45,951 nucleotides of DNA, taken from an uncultured Saprospiraceae bacterium (GTDB lineage: Bacteria; Bacteroidota; Bacteroidia; Chitinophagales; Saprospiraceae). Position 1 is the first letter of the stretch; every line of letters starts with the position of its first letter. The DNA is taken from NCBI GenBank assembly GCA_937924035.1, contig CALDTK010000022.1, positions 1-45,951 of the forward strand. Reading direction: 5' to 3'. The translations under genes were made by a program, and so were the position numbers. Below, in pieces: positions 42,711 through 45,951 of this stretch. Below the pieces are notes generated by a model. It searched no databases. It worked only from the letters and a program-made list of their open reading frames with translations, and had not been told where the DNA came from.

Positions 42711-44123
42711 ATGAGAAACTTACTTTTTGCAATCTGGTGTGCTGTTTCTACTGTTGGGTTTTCTCAACTAACGAATAATGGTGCAACCATATTGATTGAG
42801 GAGGGCGCTACATTGACATTGTCTGGGAATATTGCGAATACCAATAGTGGTTCGATCGTGAATACAGGAGATCTGGTTGTTTATAATGACTTGAATAATA
42901 CAGGTAATATTAACTCAGCTACACCAGCTGCAAGGATTATATTTGAAGGGAGTGACCCATCAAACTTTACAGTGGGAAATATAGACCTGTCAATACTCGA
43001 AATTCGTAAAAGTAATGCCAATCTTATATTGAATGGAGATCTTGAAATAGATGATTCCGTTATATTTAATTCTCAAGGGAGTGGAAGTATCATCCTAAAT
43101 ACGTCAGATCTCATCCTTGATCACACTGCTGCATTTGTAGGAGCTTCGGCTCAAGAATATGTAGAAACTAATGGCACCTCTTTCCTTATCAAAGAAATGA
43201 ATTCAGCAGGAAGTTTCACTTTTCCCGTCGGTAATGGTCAAGGAAGAACAAAATTAGAAACAGATGTCTCAGGATCATCTTTCGTAAATGCAAAATTGAA
43301 AGTTAGAGTATCTAATACAGCAGATCCTAACCTGCCCATCGGTGTCAATGATTTTTTAAATCGATATTGGACCGTTGATGCAGAGAATATCGGTACTTAC
43401 GAGAATGATGTTACAGGCACTTACTTACCTTCAGATGTAGCAGGACAAGAAATGAATATTAATGGTGCAAGCTATTCAAGTTCTGCTTGGTCCTTTCTCA
43501 ATGCTAGTCGTGGTAGTAATAGTGTTCTAGCAACTCTAACAGCTAATAGTTCAACCTTTACAGGACGTGAATTAGCGGTTCCTTTACCTGTCGAACTCAG
43601 CAATTTTGTTGCTGATAAATCCTCGTCTAACAGCGTTCAGCTTTCTTGGAATGTCGCGAGTGAATTCAATACCTCACACTATACGATCGAACGAAGTACT
43701 GATGCATCTAATTGGGGAGCCATAGGTAAAGTAAAAGCAGTCGGATTTACAAATGAATCAACGAATTACGCGTACAACGACGAAGAAATTCCGCAAGTTG
43801 TAGCCTCAAACAATCTGCTCTATTATCGTCTCCAGATTGTTGATCACGATGGCTTTAGTGAGTATTCGACTGTGGAAGCAGTCTCTTTCACTGATGATGA
43901 GGTGTTTTTTAAAGTGTTTCCTAATCCTACCAAAAGTACATTCAGCCTAGCAACGGCTAGTCCACCAGACGAAATCTTGGTATTCAATGCTGTTGGTAAA
44001 CTTGTTCTTAAAATTGAGGATTCATCAGAGGTTAACTTAGAGTCCCTACAAGCAGGCTTGTATAAAGTCAGCGCTCGGACTGGACAACTCGTTCAATTTG
44101 CATCTGTCGTTAAGACAGATTAA
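42711..44123 (+). CDS. T9SS-secreted protein with fibronectin-like and sorting domains
   Basis: A 470-residue secreted protein with signal peptide (to about residue 18, GFSQ). The N-terminal ~200 residues are short repeated strands (GATLTLSGNI, NNTGNINS) resembling the body of the preceding protein. VELSNFVADKSSSNSVQLSW (about residues 293-312) and the following HYTIERSTDASNW ... YYRLQIVDHDG form the domain that usually precedes T9SS signals in this phylum. The last ~75 residues are a type A sorting domain (FKVFPNPTKSTFSLAT ... AGLYKVSARTGQ). It is exported to the cell surface. It lies 35 bases after the 920-residue protein gene, probably in one transcript with it. Confidence 0.87.
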   Translation: MRNLLFAIWCAVSTVGFSQLTNNGATILIEEGATLTLSGNIANTNSGSIVNTGDLVVYNDLNNTGNINSATPAARIIFEGSDPSNFTVGNIDLSILEIRKSNANLILNGDLEIDDSVIFNSQGSGSIILNTSDLILDHTAAFVGASAQEYVETNGTSFLIKEMNSAGSFTFPVGNGQGRTKLETDVSGSSFVNAKLKVRVSNTADPNLPIGVNDFLNRYWTVDAENIGTYENDVTGTYLPSDVAGQEMNINGASYSSSAWSFLNASRGSNSVLATLTANSSTFTGRELAVPLPVELSNFVADKSSSNSVQLSWNVASEFNTSHYTIERSTDASNWGAIGKVKAVGFTNESTNYAYNDEEIPQVVASNNLLYYRLQIVDHDGFSEYSTVEAVSFTDDEVFFKVFPNPTKSTFSLATASPPDEILVFNAVGKLVLKIEDSSEVNLESLQAGLYKVSARTGQLVQFASVVKTD

Positions 44124-44419
44124 GCCTTGACTATCAAACGGTTGTAAACTGGTAATTACCTATGTATTATCGATAGGAAATACGAAATGATACGTTCCAA
44201 TGAGGCTTGTTGTCCATATTTCATTTGACTATCGTGTGAAAACACTAACAATTTTATGAAAACACAAAGTTTTTTTGGGTGCAAATGATTGGTGTTCAAT
44301 GTGTTGTAATGTGAAGTTGATAATTTTGTAGTTTGTCGGAACCTTCTTTATATCCTTGCCGTTAATCGGCCTTAACGACAGGTCATCTTTTTCGAGTTGA
44401 CGTCTGAAAAGCCGAGGGC
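44124..44419. other. Intergenic region before the EamA-ABM gene
   Basis: 296 bases without a gene. A possible -7 element TAATTTTG (44321-44328) fits TAnnTTTG, but no good -33 element lies 19 bases before it. No terminator hairpin with a T run is visible after the T9SS gene. Confidence 0.4.
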
Positions 44420-45679
44420 ATGAATGCAACAAAACCTACCAATCGTCTGGCACTCCTTGTTGCCTTTGGCATTGTCTATATCGTGTGGGGCTCGACCTAC
44501 TTGGCCAACATCATTGCGATCGAAACGATCCCACCGTTTACACTGATCGTTGCTCGACTGTTAGTCGCCGGTTCTTTTTTGTTTGGGTTTGCCTGGGTTT
44601 CTGCTCAAGGTAAAACAGGAGACAAAGCATGGTCTTGGCCAACGAAAGTGCAATGGCGAAACTTGATCGTTACGAGTTTCCTTTTTTTGACGATTGGTCT
44701 TGGTGCAATCGTGTGGGCAGAGCAATATATCGAATCAGGTACGACCGCATTACTTGTAGCTGCCGAACCGCTGCTGGTCGTACTCGTCCTCTGGGGTTTT
44801 GAGCGTAAGCGCCCCCGTTGGCAAGCCTTTGTTGGAGTAGCACTTGGAATTCTCGGTACAATCGTGCTGGTTGGTCAAGACATCGTTATAGAAGGAGATG
44901 GCGCTTGGATGGGAATTGGGGCGATTTTGCTTGCGATTACAGCTTGGGCTTTCGGTTCGGTATTGACCTCGAGGGTCTCGCTTCCGCAAAATCGAGTACA
45001 AACGGCAGGTCTCCAGATGTTGATAGCTGGTATTTTGTCGCTTCCATTTATGCTTGCGACGGGCGAGCTGGACACGTTTACCATCACAGATGTTAGTCAA
45101 CGGTCGATGATCGCCTATGGCTTCTTGGTTGTGTTTGGATCGATCATTTCGTACTCTGCCTTTTTGTACCTTTTACAGAACGTCTCGCCAGAAAAGGTCG
45201 CGACTTCTACCTATGTCCACCCAGTGGTTGCGCTCTCACTCGGCGTGCTGTTCAGGGATGAGATCGTGACGAACCAGACGATGCTCGCCTGTGCAATTCT
45301 GCTTGCAGGTGTATTGTTTGTCAATGGCAATTGGGGTCGACGTAAAAGGAGTGCTTTGGTGCAGCCACGGCAAGCACTTAGTCCGGCTATCAAGCGTCGT
45401 TGGATTGGTAAGGCGCTTCCTGGCAAGGCCGATGATCTCGAGCAGTTTATCGCAGAAGTTGTTCTTCCTGATATGCGTGCTACGAAGGGTAATTTAGAGG
45501 CGGTTGTTACTCGGCCTTTCGGCAAAACCAGTTCTACGGTAGCCGTGGAGTCAAAGTGGGCCGATGAGTCTTCTATCGACAAGTTCACAAAAGGCGAAAC
45601 AGCGAAGCCCAAATTTTACGTAGGTCAGGAAGACCTATTGGATACGGATGGTCAAATGCTAGAGCACTTGGAGGAATAG
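44420..45679 (+). CDS. EamA/DMT transporter fused to a C-terminal ABM-like domain
   Basis: A 419-residue protein. Residues ~10-305 are a ten-helix drug/metabolite transporter with two EamA halves (VYIVWGSTYLANIIAIETIP in the first, ILLAITAWAFGSVLTSRVSL opening the second), as in YedA-like permeases. Residues ~325-419 are soluble: RRWIGKALPGKADDLEQFI, LPDMRATKGNLEAVV, TVAVESKWADESSIDKF and a final LEHLEE. This order (short strand, helix, GN-strand, W-strand, helix) matches the ABM / dimeric alpha-beta barrel family. EamA proteins normally end near residue 300. The linker RRKRSALVQPRQALSPAIK is basic. The fusion may gate transport by a ligand or degrade a heme- or quinone-like substrate; that is inference. 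A CCTTTCGGCAAAACC copy falls in the ABM part. Confidence 0.87.
   Translation: MNATKPTNRLALLVAFGIVYIVWGSTYLANIIAIETIPPFTLIVARLLVAGSFLFGFAWVSAQGKTGDKAWSWPTKVQWRNLIVTSFLFLTIGLGAIVWAEQYIESGTTALLVAAEPLLVVLVLWGFERKRPRWQAFVGVALGILGTIVLVGQDIVIEGDGAWMGIGAILLAITAWAFGSVLTSRVSLPQNRVQTAGLQMLIAGILSLPFMLATGELDTFTITDVSQRSMIAYGFLVVFGSIISYSAFLYLLQNVSPEKVATSTYVHPVVALSLGVLFRDEIVTNQTMLACAILLAGVLFVNGNWGRRKRSALVQPRQALSPAIKRRWIGKALPGKADDLEQFIAEVVLPDMRATKGNLEAVVTRPFGKTSSTVAVESKWADESSIDKFTKGETAKPKFYVGQEDLLDTDGQMLEHLEE
45515..45529 (+). repeat. Iterated 15-mer, CCTTTCGGCAAAACC (exact copy 3 of 3)
   Basis: Identical to 8816-8830 and 24961-24975. It lies in the ABM part of the EamA fusion gene and encodes PFGKT. Confidence 0.75.
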
Positions 45680-45810
45680 AGGTCAGCTACGCGACGGTAT
45701 TATAAATGTGAGACCGCGCTTTGTCAGCAGGAAGTACACCAGCTGTGCGGCTGTATGACCTGTAGATAGACTACTTTGAAAATCTGCTCAGGAGTTTTGA
45801 CCTTACAGCC

Positions 45811-45951
45811 ATGTGCGGCCGCTACTCCAAAGTTCTTTCCCCCAAAGACATCGACGAAGCTTTCGGTCCGGTAACAGTAGAGGCAGAACAGTTGGTGGCG
45901 AACTATAATGTCGCACCCACCCAAAAGTCGGCAGTGATTACCAATCGCGAT
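45811..45951 (+). CDS. SRAP-domain protein (YedK/HMCES-like), partial
   Basis: The first 47 codons of a gene cut by the window end. The start MCGRYS is diagnostic: Cys2 becomes N-terminal after Met removal and is the catalytic residue that crosslinks to abasic sites. NYNVAPTQ follows at about residues 31-38, a second conserved SRAP block. These proteins shield abasic sites in single-stranded DNA at replication forks. The C-terminal part with the catalytic His lies outside the window. It follows the EamA-ABM gene by 131 bases on the same strand. The ATG at 45811 is fixed by the required Met-Cys. Confidence 0.92.
   Translation, partial: MCGRYSKVLSPKDIDEAFGPVTVEAEQLVANYNVAPTQKSAVITNRD

Overview
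The window looks like a chromosomal segment of a Bacteroidota (Bacteroidetes) bacterium. The evidence is four secreted proteins with type IX secretion (T9SS) C-terminal sorting domains (9113, 33360, 35215, 42711), many lipoproteins with FG-GAP or propeller folds, the block DUF4175 / RsbW-like ATPase / YbeY, and a phylum-typical heme A synthase. A Saprospiria/Lewinella-like member is a plausible guess, but I cannot prove it from this sequence. I see no rRNA, tRNA, insertion sequence, prophage or CRISPR array.

Layout. (1) 8-5412, minus strand: DUF4175 coiled-coil membrane protein, an RsbW-like ATPase, a propeller lipoprotein and YbeY. (2) 5534-8916, minus: a tight three-gene lipoprotein operon with two FG-GAP/VCBS proteins and one unrecognised lipoprotein. 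(3) 9113-13063, plus: a 1316-residue beta-helix surface protein built from about 146-residue super-repeats, ending in a T9SS signal and a strong terminator. (4) 13170-23371: an island of seven genes on both strands, holding a YghO-like GNAT, a PEP-synthase-like phosphotransferase, a UbiA-like prenyltransferase, an MMPL/RND exporter, an APH-like kinase, a BtaA-like DUF3419 protein and an acyl/aryl-adenylating ligase. Its content suggests synthesis and export of an unidentified lipid or prenylated metabolite. (5) 23638-29749, plus: S41 and M1 peptidase lipoproteins, a fatty acid desaturase and a DUF805 protein. (6) 29803-33182, minus: a long-chain acyl-CoA synthetase behind a conserved protein of unknown function. 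(7) 33360-38037, plus: two tandem paralogous T9SS-secreted proteins. (8) 38087-39160, minus: heme A synthase. (9) 39161-39912: a long AT-rich non-coding region with several DnaA-box-like 9-mers, a candidate replication origin. (10) 39913-44123, plus: two secreted proteins, the second with a T9SS signal. (11) 44420 to the end, plus: an EamA transporter fused to an ABM-like domain, then the start of a YedK/HMCES-type SRAP gene cut by the window edge.

The most striking structure that the genes do not explain is a highly iterated 15-bp sequence, GGTTTTGGCGAAAGC and close variants. I found about 20 sites by eye in 46 kb, on both strands, in several reading frames and in intergenic DNA. Three copies of the consensus are exact, and three copies of the variant CCTTTCGGCAAAACC are exact and fall in more than one reading frame. 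It resembles in style the HIP1 repeats of cyanobacteria or DNA uptake/architecture sequences. The other two items worth attention are the lipid-like island and the candidate origin.
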